A stretch of 64,000 nt of DNA, from NCBI GenBank assembly GCA_965243325.1, contig CBDEUQ010000001.1, forward strand, positions 124,001 through 188,000, read 5' to 3'. Position 1 is the first letter of the stretch. The number at the start of each line of letters is the position of its first letter. The position numbers and the translations under genes are program-made. Shown piece after piece: positions 26,673 through 35,597 of this stretch. The notes beneath the pieces are model-generated. The model made no database searches. It had not been told where the DNA came from and worked only from the letters and a program-made list of their open reading frames with translations. This stretch comes from JANQOH01 sp965243325 (GTDB lineage: Bacteria > Pseudomonadota > Alphaproteobacteria > UBA7887).

Positions 26673-28598
26673 ATGGCGGGTTCGCCTTCATTCAGAAAGT
26701 CTCAGGGAATCGTCCCGTACGGAGTGGGGGCAATCGTAGATTTTCCCGAAGATTCCCTCATGGCCGCAGGACTTGATATGTGGCCGCAGGTTTCCCCAAG
26801 CATGCCAGCAGATGTTAAGGCACGAATCGAGGAATCCACCAGAATTATTGACGGCAGATTGCAGCGTCGTCTGAGTGCGGCCTTCCGCAGGCCGATTTTA
26901 CGTTTTCTCTCGCCTACCGAAGCACCGGAACGAGGAAATGCTCACGCGAAAATTAATCAGGCCCAGTCTTCGCGGGCGTATATGCCCTTCGTGCGCTTTC
27001 CGAAATGGCTTTTTTGTCCACGGTGCCGGACCTTGTGGGAGATTCCGTGGAATACACCCGCGGGTGACGAGAAACTACGTTGCAATTCTGACGTAAGGCT
27101 TAAGGAAGGAACCGGCCAAACCTGTGCAAAACTGCCTCATTGGAGAAAGCCGCGACTTATACCGGTACGTTTCGCCGTCGCATGTGCGCGCGGCCACATA
27201 ACGGATTTTCCGTGGCAAGAATGGGCTCACTTGGATCAACAGAACTGTGGTGCCGGCTCTGGACAACTGTTTCTTGTGGCCACCGGCGCGGCTGGTCTCG
27301 CGGGTGTCGAGGTCCGGTGCAGTAACTGTTCTGCGCGTCGAACGTTGGTTGGCGCATTCGGACAGGATCGTAATCCATTCCGCCGAATTTGGCCGTATGG
27401 ATGTACCGGCGAAAGGCCATGGCTCGGGCCCAACGCCACACAGGCCGATTGCACTGAGCTACCGACAACGATTCAGCGGGGCGCCTCGAACGCATATTTT
27501 GCAAATACAGCAAATTCGATATTGATACCACCGTATTCGAGACTCCTTCAGCAAGTTCTAGATCGACCCGATGTACGGAGACAGATCGATGCCACTCCCA
27601 AGATTGACGGGAAGCTCCACCGGCCATCTCTGGTTGCAATGGCTGAAAGCCACGGCCTTGATCCGGATACCTTCGTCGCAGCGGTTGATGAATTGGTGGA
27701 AACCGGCTCTGACGACCTCCCTACACCGGTTACTGAAGAAGAGTATCGCCGAGCGGAGTACACAGCCTTTCTGGGACCAAGGCCTCCGGCAAGTGAGCGG
27801 CGGGACTTCGACCTTTCGCCCCGCGCCATCGAAGATTACTCCTCGGAATTTGGATCCTACTTCGACCGCGTTGTCATGATTCCGAAACTTCGTGAAACTC
27901 GAGTGCTTACTGGTTTCACACGTGTTGTACCCTCAGCTGGTGGAGCAGTTACGGCCGATCTCTCGTTGACGCCGCAAAATTGGTTGCCTGCCATGGAAGT
28001 TAGGGGAGAGGGAGTATTTGTCGTTGTCCGCGGCGACAAACTGTCGGATTGGAGGTTGAGGAACTCGGAGATCGATCAAAGAGTTCACTTGATTAACGGC
28101 CGCTTGGCGACGGTGGCTCAGGAACGAGGTTTCAGCAAAGCACGGGAGATAACGGGCGAATTTCTCCTCATTCACACCTTTGCTCATGCATTAATTAGGC
28201 AACTCGTCTTTGACTGTGGTTACGATTCTTCGTCTTTGCGGGAACGAGTGTATGTCGGTGAAGACGGCACCGGCCAGATGACGGGTTTGCTCATTTACAC
28301 GGCGAGCGGAGACGCCGAGGGCACTCTGGGCGGACTGGTACGCCAGGGACTGCCCGGTCGACTTGAAGATACAGTAACGGCGGCGATTGGAAATGCTGCG
28401 CTCTGTTCTTCCGATCCATTATGTATCGAAAGCAGAGGCCAAGGGATCAATGGGTTAAATCTCTCAGCGTGTCATGCTTGTACACTGTTGCCGGAAACCT
28501 CGTGCGAGGAAGGAAACCGGTTATTGGACCGAGCCCTGTTGATCGGCACCCCCAACAATCCTGACCTCGGATTTTTTGCCGACATTGTCAAGACATAG
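26673..28598 (+). CDS. drmB: DISARM protein DrmB (DUF1998)
   Basis: A 641-residue DUF1998-family protein. ATG 26673 overlaps the drmA stop (TGATG), so the two are coupled. The start SFRKSQGIVPYGVGAIVDFP is typical of DrmB. Cys pairs CPRCRTLW (near 110) and CSNCSARRTL (near 215) could bind zinc, and the C-terminal DUF1998 domain shows LIHTFAHALIRQL, YDSSSLRERVYV, GLLIYTASGDAEGTLGGLV and the final Cys cluster ACHACTLLPETSCEEGN. DrmA and DrmB form the core DISARM complex that binds and moves on DNA; here DrmB looks intact while DrmA is broken. Confidence 0.93.
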   Translation: MAGSPSFRKSQGIVPYGVGAIVDFPEDSLMAAGLDMWPQVSPSMPADVKARIEESTRIIDGRLQRRLSAAFRRPILRFLSPTEAPERGNAHAKINQAQSSRAYMPFVRFPKWLFCPRCRTLWEIPWNTPAGDEKLRCNSDVRLKEGTGQTCAKLPHWRKPRLIPVRFAVACARGHITDFPWQEWAHLDQQNCGAGSGQLFLVATGAAGLAGVEVRCSNCSARRTLVGAFGQDRNPFRRIWPYGCTGERPWLGPNATQADCTELPTTIQRGASNAYFANTANSILIPPYSRLLQQVLDRPDVRRQIDATPKIDGKLHRPSLVAMAESHGLDPDTFVAAVDELVETGSDDLPTPVTEEEYRRAEYTAFLGPRPPASERRDFDLSPRAIEDYSSEFGSYFDRVVMIPKLRETRVLTGFTRVVPSAGGAVTADLSLTPQNWLPAMEVRGEGVFVVVRGDKLSDWRLRNSEIDQRVHLINGRLATVAQERGFSKAREITGEFLLIHTFAHALIRQLVFDCGYDSSSLRERVYVGEDGTGQMTGLLIYTASGDAEGTLGGLVRQGLPGRLEDTVTAAIGNAALCSSDPLCIESRGQGINGLNLSACHACTLLPETSCEEGNRLLDRALLIGTPNNPDLGFFADIVKT

Positions 28599-28813
28599 GT
28601 CGTTCGCCGTGCTCCCTGCAGATTACGATGACGATCTAACGAATACCCCGCCTCAGCAGCGGCCCGCTCATTACGAGGCACCGACATTTGTGGTAGGCTT
28701 GCGGTCGATAACAGACCGCTGTGCGCCTTGTGCGCGCCAAGGAGAGAGGAGAAGCCTGTCAGGGGCCGCGCCAGTTAGCTTGGCTGCTCCCTACGCGGAC
28801 GCTGGACACAGAT

Positions 28814-29989
28814 ATGCAGACCGTATCTTTTTCGGATGCTCGTTCCGCCGACCTTAGAGTTGACGCGATCTTTCGGGGAGGTCGCAGGGGTAACGCCGGT
28901 GACGACCCATTGCCTCTCCTCCTCAATGTAAGCAATTCGGGCGGTTTCCGATACCGCGGCCAACTCGATGCATTGGAACTGGTGGTACTGACTTCGTCGC
29001 GCAAGGACCCTGACTGGCCAGATGCGCTCGATCGGGAGACCGGTGTTTACACCTACTTCGGAGACAACAAGAATCCTGGCAGCGCGCTGCATGAGACACC
29101 CAGGAAGGGCAATGAGCTCCTTCAACACCTCTTCAATCTCGCTCATTCGGGTGCCGAGGGCCGGCGTCAAGTGCCACCGATCTTTCTCTTCGCGAACACG
29201 GGTGAATGGAGGGACGTCGTTTTTCTGGGATTGGCTGTTCCCGGCACCGCTGACCTTCGAGCATCGGAAGACCTTGTCGCCATATGGAGGATCTCCAAGG
29301 GCCGTCGCTTTCAGAACTATCGCGCACGCTTTTCAGTTCTAAACACACCATTGATATCAAGGGCGTGGATTACGGATATTATCGCCGGCAATCCTCACTC
29401 CGCCAACGCGCCATCAGTCTGGTTGAATTGGATTGACACTGGACGACAGCGCGTATTGCTTGCTACCAGATCACTCGAACATAGAAGAAAATTTGAGCAA
29501 ATCCCTAGCGACCCACAAGGACTCTCGATTCTCGCCAAGATTCACGAGTACTTTCAAGACGATTTTCATGGTTTCGAAAGCTGCGCCGCTGCAATCGCAA
29601 GATTACTTCTGCCTGACATTGCGGAAATAGATTTGACTAGACCTTCTCGCGACGGAGGTCGCGATGCAATTGGCACACTGCGAATAGGAATCGGAGCATC
29701 TGGAATTCTGGTTGACTTTGCGCTTGAGGCAAAATGCTACAGCGTTTCAACAGGGGTAGGCGTAAGAGACATGTCTCGCCTGATCTCGCGGTTGCGCCAT
29801 AGACAGTTCGGAATTCTAGTAACAACTAGTTACGTCAACCTCCAGGCTTATCGCGAAATTAAAGAAGATCAGCATCCCATAATTGTTATCTCAGGATCAG
29901 ACATCGTGGCACTCTTGCGAAATAACGATCGTTCCGATCTAGACACAGTTCAAACATGGTTAGAACAGAGTTTTGCTCTTAGGAGATGA
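28814..29989 (+). CDS. AspBHI/MspJI-like modification-dependent restriction endonuclease
   Basis: A 391-residue protein. The N-terminal half (about 1-190: DLRVDAIFRGGRRGNAG, VYTYFGDNKNPG, ETPRKGNELL) resembles the DNA-binding half of AspBHI, a 5-methylcytosine-dependent endonuclease. The C-terminal half has an Mrr-like PD-(D/E)xK core: DGGRDAIG, then FALEAKCYS as the catalytic E-x-K, and a QFGILVTTSYVN strand. ATG 28814 gives the family-like N terminus; GTG 28721 is possible but adds 31 unlike residues. It lies 215 bases after drmB in the same direction and takes the place where DISARM usually has the phospholipase-like DrmC. The assignment of the N domain is from memory of the family. Confidence 0.72.
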   Translation: MQTVSFSDARSADLRVDAIFRGGRRGNAGDDPLPLLLNVSNSGGFRYRGQLDALELVVLTSSRKDPDWPDALDRETGVYTYFGDNKNPGSALHETPRKGNELLQHLFNLAHSGAEGRRQVPPIFLFANTGEWRDVVFLGLAVPGTADLRASEDLVAIWRISKGRRFQNYRARFSVLNTPLISRAWITDIIAGNPHSANAPSVWLNWIDTGRQRVLLATRSLEHRRKFEQIPSDPQGLSILAKIHEYFQDDFHGFESCAAAIARLLLPDIAEIDLTRPSRDGGRDAIGTLRIGIGASGILVDFALEAKCYSVSTGVGVRDMSRLISRLRHRQFGILVTTSYVNLQAYREIKEDQHPIIVISGSDIVALLRNNDRSDLDTVQTWLEQSFALRR

Positions 29990-30230
29990 GCGAAAATTGC
30001 CCTAAACCATCCTAGCATCTCGAAGAATTCGAAAGAAGGGAAGTGTGCAGATTTATCTCACCACCCAAGTAAGCGCTCCGCTGATCACCCGATTTGAGAG
30101 CCACCCAAGAGTTTGAACAAAATAGTTTACGCCGGCCATCCAGCGACCCTGCACACGTACAGTGGTAGATCGCGGGTGCCTTTCCGCATCGACCGCGTGT
30201 TCGCCGGCCGGCCCGCCGCCTCCACCCCCC

Positions 30231-32690
30231 TCAATACATGTCAAGCAGCCGCTCGATGTAGTCGAGGTCGGTGCGGGTGCGGACGCGCTCGCCGGCGCGG
30301 CGGCGCAGCTCGTCGCGGATCTCGCGGCTGCGCTGGACGGCGGAGCGGTCCGGGACCTCGACGAAGCCGCTCGGGTCGCCGTCGTTGCCCGTCGGCATGC
30401 GGCCGAACGGGTCGCGCATGTCCTCGCGCCGCTGGCCGTCGCTGCCGGGGCGCTCGCCGCTGCGGCCGGCGAGCATCTCGTTCATCACCATCTCGGCGCC
30501 CTCCTGCAGCCGGGCGAGCGCCTCGGCCTGCGCCTCGGCCGCGCGGTCGGGCCGGCCGCGCGCCAGCTCCTCGCGGGCGTCGCGCATGGCGCGCTCGGCC
30601 TCGCCGAGGGGGCGCGGAATGTCGCCGCCGGCCTCGCCGAGCTGGCGCATGAGCTCGCCGAGCTCGCGGCGCAGCCCCTCCTGCCGGTCGACGGCGGTCT
30701 GGCTCCCCTCCTGCGACAGGGTCTCGTTCTCGCCGCCCCGCTGCGCCTCGCGGAAGGTCTCGTCGAGCAGCTCGTCCTGGCCCTCCATGATGTCCTGAAG
30801 CTGCTGCAGCATGCGCTCGCCGCCGGCGGTCTGCGGGTCCTCCCCCTGCCGCATGGGCTCCATGTTCTCGAGCAGCTCCTGCAACCGCTCCAGCATGTCG
30901 CGCGCGGCGTCGCGGGCGCCGGTCTCCGCCATGTCGCGGGCGCTGTCGATCATCTGCTGCAGGTCGTCGCGGCTGCGCCGCAACTCGCCGGGATCGAACC
31001 CGGTCTCGTCTCTCTCCTCCGCCATCTCGCTCTCGCGGCCCGATTCGGCGAGCGCCTCCAGGTAGCGGTCCAGCGCCTCCTGCAGGCGGTCCATGAGCGC
31101 GGCAATCTCCTCCGGCGAGGCACCCTCGTCGAGCGCGTCGCGCAGCGCCTCCTGCGCCGCCCGCAACTCCCGCTCGGCGAGCGTGAGCGCGCCGTCCTCG
31201 ATGCGCAGCGCCACGTCCCACAAGAGGTCGATCGCGGCGCGGCGGTCGACGTCGGAGGCGCGGTCGGCGTGGGCGATGCGGGCCCTGGCGGCGGCGAGCC
31301 CGAGATAGGCGACGACGTCGCCGGAAAACGCCTTGGGCGCCGCCATCAGCCCGTCCAGCGCCGCGACGACACGGTCGGCGGAGTCGCGGTCGAGCGCCAG
31401 CGCGCGGCGCCAGGCGACGATCTCGACGGCCACGGGATGGGAGAACGGGCGTTCGGGCAGCCGCAGAGACAGCGCGGGCGCGGCGCCGCGCTGGCCGGCG
31501 TTGTCGGTGGCCGCGAGCTCGAGCGCGACCACGAGGCCGGCCCACGGATGGGCGGTCAGGTCGTGCCAGCTCGACTCCCCGGCCTCGGTCGGCGCGAGCC
31601 CGGGCAGCGGCAGGGCGAGGTCGACGGGCCACGCGTCGTCGCCGTCGCGGTCGATGCGGGCGGCGACCGAGTCGAGGCCGAAATCGTCCGCCGCCGCGTA
31701 GCTCAGACGGAGCACGCCGCGGCGGCTGGCTTCGGGCGGCTCGGCGAGCGCCACGGTCGGCGGCAGGTCGGCGACGACCGAGAGCTGCCACACGCCGAGG
31801 TCGCGCCCGTCCTGGACGACGCGCGCCAGGGCGTCGGCGTCGAACGCACGGCTCAGCGAGAAGTTGCCCTCGCCGGCGGCCTCGAAGGCGTGCGCCTCGT
31901 CGCCGACGGCGAGCACCGGAGCGCCCTCGCCGCCGTGCACGCGGGCGTTCATCAGGCTTCCCTCTACCACCGTGTGCGAATCCGACGGCGGCGGCGCGCC
32001 GGGCGCGACGCCGCCCGGCGGGGTGAGGAAGACGGGGGCGAGCCCGGTGTGCTCCGGCGGGTCGATCCACGCGGTCAGCCGCCCCGGCGGGACGGGCACG
32101 CTCTTGTCGAAGACGAGCACCGCGGCGAACCGTTCACCGGCGCGGTCGCCGGCGACGACGGCGGACACGGCGACGGCGAGCACGAGCAGCGCCCGAAGGG
32201 CCCACGGGTCGCGCGCCGCGAGCGCCGGCTTCGGCCACGTCACGCGCAGGCGCTCGACGAGCGCCGCGGCGCGGCGGCGGTGGGCCCGCCACAGCGCCCC
32301 GCCCGCGCCCTCGGCATCCGCCTCGACGCCGCCCTCGCCGCCGGCGCCGGCCGGCCCGTCGAACAGCACCGACAGCGGCCGGTGGGGGACTCCGCTCTCG
32401 CGCTCCAGCCGGCGCACGGCGGCGGCGCGGCCGGGCAGCCGGGCGGCGCCGCGGGCGCGCCACAGCGCCGCCAGCAGCGCCGCCGCGAAGGCGGCGAGCA
32501 GCGGCGCGTGCAGCCACCACGGAAGGGGCGCCCACAGGCCGAGCAGGGTCACGACGACGAACGCGCCGGCCACCGCCGCCGCCGGCCACAGCGCCGGCCA
32601 CAGGCGCTCCCACACCAGCGCGAGGCGGCTGAGCCAGATCTGCCGCGCCAGCCGGAAGCGGAGCGGCGGCGGCGCGCCGGGGGCGCTCAT
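30231..32690 (-). CDS. DUF4175/TIGR02302 family membrane protein
   Basis: An 819-residue protein typical of alphaproteobacteria. Three hydrophobic segments lie in the first 180 residues (about 28-55, 57-80, 160-180), followed by a periplasmic or cytoplasmic region with Ig-like stretches and a long C-terminal coiled-coil (about 500-760) rich in Glu, Arg and Gln, ending with IERLLDMY. ATG 32690 overlaps the lysA stop (ATGA), so it belongs to the argH-lptM-lysA operon. The biochemical role is not known; its constant company of lysA/argH is a family trait. Confidence 0.88.
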   Translation of the reverse strand: MSAPGAPPPLRFRLARQIWLSRLALVWERLWPALWPAAAVAGAFVVVTLLGLWAPLPWWLHAPLLAAFAAALLAALWRARGAARLPGRAAAVRRLERESGVPHRPLSVLFDGPAGAGGEGGVEADAEGAGGALWRAHRRRAAALVERLRVTWPKPALAARDPWALRALLVLAVAVSAVVAGDRAGERFAAVLVFDKSVPVPPGRLTAWIDPPEHTGLAPVFLTPPGGVAPGAPPPSDSHTVVEGSLMNARVHGGEGAPVLAVGDEAHAFEAAGEGNFSLSRAFDADALARVVQDGRDLGVWQLSVVADLPPTVALAEPPEASRRGVLRLSYAAADDFGLDSVAARIDRDGDDAWPVDLALPLPGLAPTEAGESSWHDLTAHPWAGLVVALELAATDNAGQRGAAPALSLRLPERPFSHPVAVEIVAWRRALALDRDSADRVVAALDGLMAAPKAFSGDVVAYLGLAAARARIAHADRASDVDRRAAIDLLWDVALRIEDGALTLAERELRAAQEALRDALDEGASPEEIAALMDRLQEALDRYLEALAESGRESEMAEERDETGFDPGELRRSRDDLQQMIDSARDMAETGARDAARDMLERLQELLENMEPMRQGEDPQTAGGERMLQQLQDIMEGQDELLDETFREAQRGGENETLSQEGSQTAVDRQEGLRRELGELMRQLGEAGGDIPRPLGEAERAMRDAREELARGRPDRAAEAQAEALARLQEGAEMVMNEMLAGRSGERPGSDGQRREDMRDPFGRMPTGNDGDPSGFVEVPDRSAVQRSREIRDELRRRAGERVRTRTDLDYIERLLDMY

Positions 32691-33976
32691 GCGCGCCGCT
32701 CCCCGGCGGACGGCGCGCCGAGCCAGTCGGGCACGCGGTCGCGGGCGATCATCGCCGCATAGTCCATGCGCGGGCGTACCACGGCGCGGCGGGCGCCGTC
32801 GACGAGGACTTCGGCGACCAGCGGCCGGCTGTTGTAGGTCGACGACATGGCGGCGCCGTAGGCGCCGGCCGAGAGGAAGGCGACGAGATCGCCGGCGGCG
32901 AGCGGCGGCAGTAGCGCGTCGGCGGCGAAGGTGTCGGCGGACTCGCACACCGGACCGACGACGTCGGCGGCGGCGAGCGGCGCGTCCGCGGCGGGCTCGG
33001 CGAGCGGCGCGATGCGGTGCCGGGCGCCGTAGAGCGCCGGGCGCATGAGGTCGTTCATGCCGGCGTCGACGATGACGAAGCGGCGGCCGCCCTCGCGCTT
33101 GACGTAGACGACGGCGGCGACCAGCACGCCGGCGTTGCCGACGATGGCGCGCCCGGGCTCGAGCACCAGGCGGCAATCGAGGCCGGCGGCGGCCTCGCCG
33201 ATGGCGGCGGCGTAGGCGGCGGCCGAGGGCGGCGTCTCATCGCCGTAGCGGATGCCGAGCCCGCCGCCGACGTCCAGCCGGGCGATGCGGTGCCCGTCGG
33301 CGCGCAAGGAGCGGACCAGCGCCGCGGCGCGGGCGAAGGCGCGGCGGAACGGCGCGAGGTCGGTGATCTGCGAGCCGATGTGCACGTCGACGCCGTCGAC
33401 CTCGATGCCGGGCAGGGCCGCGGCGCGGCGGTAGAGCGCCGGGGCGCGGGCGATGTCGATGCCGAACTTGTCGCCGCGCCGGCCGGTGGCGATCTTGTCG
33501 TGGGTGCCGGCGTCGACGTCGGGATTGACGCGCAGCGCGACCCGCGCCGGCGTCCCGAGCGCCGCCGCCACCTCGGACAGGAGGACGAGCTCGGGCTCGG
33601 ACTCGACGTTGACGTGGACGACGCCGCGCGACAGGGCGAAGGCGATCTCGGCGCGGGTCTTGCCGACGCCGGAGAAGACGACGTTGCGCGGCGCGACGCC
33701 GGCGGCCAGCGCGCGCCGGATCTCGCCCTCGCTCACCACGTCGGCGCCGGCGCCGAGCCGCGCCAGGGTCGCGATCACCGCCTGGTTGGGGTTGGCCTTG
33801 ACCGAATAGGCGACGAGGACGTCGCGGCCGGCGAAGGCGTCCGCCAGGGCCCGGTAGCGCGCCGTCAGCGCCGCCGTCGCGTAGCAGTAGAACGGCGTGC
33901 CGACCTCCGCCGCGACATCGGCGAGCGCCACCCGCTCCGCCGCCAGCCGGCCGCCGCGATAGGCGAAGTGCTCCAT
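32687..33976 (-). CDS. lysA: Diaminopimelate decarboxylase
   Basis: A 429-residue PLP enzyme converting meso-diaminopimelate to L-lysine, the last step of lysine synthesis. The alanine-racemase-type barrel carries the Schiff-base lysine K60 in AYSVKANPN; the phosphate-binding GGGLGI, the EPGRAIVG loop and the C-terminal GPVCESADTF motif with the active-site Cys are visible. The start is ATG 33976, three bases before the end of which the lptM stop begins downstream in the opposite reading order, i.e. the genes abut directly. Length and motifs are normal. Confidence 0.97.
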   Translation of the reverse strand: MEHFAYRGGRLAAERVALADVAAEVGTPFYCYATAALTARYRALADAFAGRDVLVAYSVKANPNQAVIATLARLGAGADVVSEGEIRRALAAGVAPRNVVFSGVGKTRAEIAFALSRGVVHVNVESEPELVLLSEVAAALGTPARVALRVNPDVDAGTHDKIATGRRGDKFGIDIARAPALYRRAAALPGIEVDGVDVHIGSQITDLAPFRRAFARAAALVRSLRADGHRIARLDVGGGLGIRYGDETPPSAAAYAAAIGEAAAGLDCRLVLEPGRAIVGNAGVLVAAVVYVKREGGRRFVIVDAGMNDLMRPALYGARHRIAPLAEPAADAPLAAADVVGPVCESADTFAADALLPPLAAGDLVAFLSAGAYGAAMSSTYNSRPLVAEVLVDGARRAVVRPRMDYAAMIARDRVPDWLGAPSAGERRA

Positions 33977-34129
33977 TCAGCCGTCCCGCCCGGGCTCGGG
34001 CTCGAGCTCGGGCTCAAGCTCTTCCGGGAGGCGGGCGCCGGGCTTTTGCGGCGGCCCCTTGCGGCCGCAGGCGACGAGGGCGCCGGCGGTCAGCGCGGCG
34101 GCGAGCCCGAGGAGGCGGCGCCGGGTCAC
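33977..34129 (-). CDS. lptM: LptM-type small lipoprotein
   Basis: A 50-residue lipoprotein between argH and lysA, the position it holds in many proteobacteria. The start is GTG 34129, overlapping the argH stop as GTGA; the stop TGA (33977-33979) directly abuts the lysA start. Residues 1-20 are the signal (TRRRLLGLAAALTAGALVAC) with the lipobox ending in Cys20, and the mature protein begins CGRKGPPQKP, the LptM/YifL signature. In E. coli LptM helps oxidative maturation of LptD at the outer membrane. The tail is a run of Glu-Pro/Leu repeats. It is too short for default gene callers and is easily missed. Confidence 0.85.
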   Translation of the reverse strand: MTRRRLLGLAAALTAGALVACGRKGPPQKPGARLPEELEPELEPEPGRDG

Positions 34130-35547
34130 AGGTAGCGCCGCCGCGCCGCGGCGACGGCCTCGCGCACGCGCCCGGGCGCGGTGCCGCCGAAGCTGTCGCG
34201 GCCGGCGATCGAGCGGGCGACGGAGAGGCCGGCCATGGCCTCGGCGGTGATGCGCGGCTCCTCGGCGCGGTACTCCGCCTCGGGCAGCGCCGACAGCGCG
34301 CAGCCCAGGGCCTCGGCGCGGCGGACGAGGCGGCCGGTGACGCGGTGGGCGTCGCGGAACGGCATGCCGAGCACGCGTACCAGCCAGTCGGCGAGGTCGG
34401 TCGCCGTCGCGTGGCCCGCGCCGGCGAGAGCGCGCATGCGTTCGGCGTCAACGGCCATGTCGCGGATCATACCGGTCATCGCGCGCACGCACAGCCCGAG
34501 GGTGTCGAGGGCGTCGAAGACCGGCTCCTTGTCCTCCTGCATGTCCTTGGAATAGGCCAGCGGAAGCCCCTTCATGACCGTGGCGAGGCTGACCAGGGCG
34601 CCGACCACGCGCCCGGTCTTGGCGCGCACGAGCTCGGCGGCGTCCGGGTTGCGCTTCTGCGGCATGATCGACGAGCCGGTGGTGAAGGCCTCGGACAGGG
34701 CGACGAAGCGGAAGCCGGCGCTCGACCAGACCACGAGCTCCTCGGCGAGGCGCGACAGATGGCCGGCGGCGACGGCGGCGGCGGCGAGCGCCTCGAGCGC
34801 GAAATCGCGGTCGGAGACGGCGTCGATCGAATTGGCCGCCGGACGGTCGAAGCCGAGCGCGGCGGCTGTCATGTCGCGGTCGACGGGAAACGACGTGCCG
34901 GCGAGCGCGGCGGCGCCGAGCGGGCACTCGTTGAGCCGCGCCCGGGCGTCGCGGAAGCGGCCGCGGTCGCGGCCCGCCATCTCGACGTAGGCCATGAGGT
35001 GGTGGCCGAGGGTCACCGGCTGCGCCGCCTGCAGGTGGGTGAAGCCGGGCATCGCCGACGCCGCGTGCTCCTCCGCCCGGTCGAGCAGCGCCGCCTGATA
35101 GTCGCGCAGTCCCTCGTCGAGCGAGTCGAGCGCGCCGCGCACCCAGAGGCGGAAGTCGGTCGCCACCTGGTCGTTGCGCGAGCGCGCGGTGTGCAGCCGC
35201 TTGCCGGCGTCGCCGATCAGCGCCGTCAGCCGCGCCTCGATGTTGAGGTGCACGTCCTCGAGCGCCGGGTCGAACACCAGCGTGCCGGCCTCGATCTCGG
35301 CCTCGATGGTGTCGAGGCCCTCGACGATGGCGTCGCCGTCGGCGGAGCTCAGGATGCCGCGCGCGACCAGCATGCGGCAGTGGGCGCGGCTGCCGGCGAT
35401 GTCCTCGGCATAGAGACGCTTGTCGAAGCCGACGGAGGGGTTTATCTCGGCCATGGCCGAGGCCGGATCGGCGGCGAAGTGGCCGCCCCACAGCGCCCTC
35501 GCGCCGCCCCCGGGCGGCCGGTCGCGCGATCTGTCGTCTCCGCCCAT
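34126..35547 (-). CDS. argH: Argininosuccinate lyase
   Basis: A 473-residue enzyme cleaving argininosuccinate to arginine and fumarate. The fumarase/aspartase signature GSSIMPQKRNPD, the HTARSRNDQVATDF motif and the catalytic His in GFTHLQAAQP are all present, and the N-terminal WGGHFA start is typical. ATG 35547 (MGGDDRSRD) is chosen; the frame stays open further upstream but that part is shadow of the divergent gene. It is the first gene of the argH-lptM-lysA-DUF4175 operon and is divergent from the TlpA-like gene, with 50 bases between them. Confidence 0.96.
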   Translation of the reverse strand: MGGDDRSRDRPPGGGARALWGGHFAADPASAMAEINPSVGFDKRLYAEDIAGSRAHCRMLVARGILSSADGDAIVEGLDTIEAEIEAGTLVFDPALEDVHLNIEARLTALIGDAGKRLHTARSRNDQVATDFRLWVRGALDSLDEGLRDYQAALLDRAEEHAASAMPGFTHLQAAQPVTLGHHLMAYVEMAGRDRGRFRDARARLNECPLGAAALAGTSFPVDRDMTAAALGFDRPAANSIDAVSDRDFALEALAAAAVAAGHLSRLAEELVVWSSAGFRFVALSEAFTTGSSIMPQKRNPDAAELVRAKTGRVVGALVSLATVMKGLPLAYSKDMQEDKEPVFDALDTLGLCVRAMTGMIRDMAVDAERMRALAGAGHATATDLADWLVRVLGMPFRDAHRVTGRLVRRAEALGCALSALPEAEYRAEEPRITAEAMAGLSVARSIAGRDSFGGTAPGRVREAVAAARRRYL

Positions 35548-35597
35548 GGGTCCTCCGCCGGCGCGGCCGGAACGAGAAACGAGACCGGGAGGCGCCG

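Larger units (their letters stand above)
22063..26673 (+). pseudogene. drmA: DISARM helicase drmA interrupted by an IS630-family element
   Basis: The gene runs 22063-23452, is broken by the insertion at 23453-24599, and resumes at 24602 after the TA duplication. Joining the parts restores a frame of 1153 codons, reading ...DVTRRWRPFQLAFLLMNIAG across the scar. The N-terminal part (about 464 residues) is the DrmA-specific domain. The C-terminal part carries the whole motor: WFPTGGGKTEAYL (Walker A), IIQDELHLISG (motif II), IIASTATI (III) and QATSRVGRQYPG (VI), plus CPWCGCEL and a later Cys pair that may bind zinc. The first fragment now ends after about 15 IS-encoded residues. The second could start at TTG 24622 or ATG 24637, so a split protein is possible but unproven. 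GTG 22063 is the likely start. Confidence 0.92.

Noticed and set aside
29990..30230. tRNA or attachment site at the right edge of the island
   Set aside because: I looked for a cloverleaf or a repeat of the left edge and found none.
30162..32762. An 866-codon plus-strand frame opposite the DUF4175 gene
   Set aside because: It is a shadow of the coiled-coil gene and has no family look; the minus strand has the overlap with lysA and a normal start.
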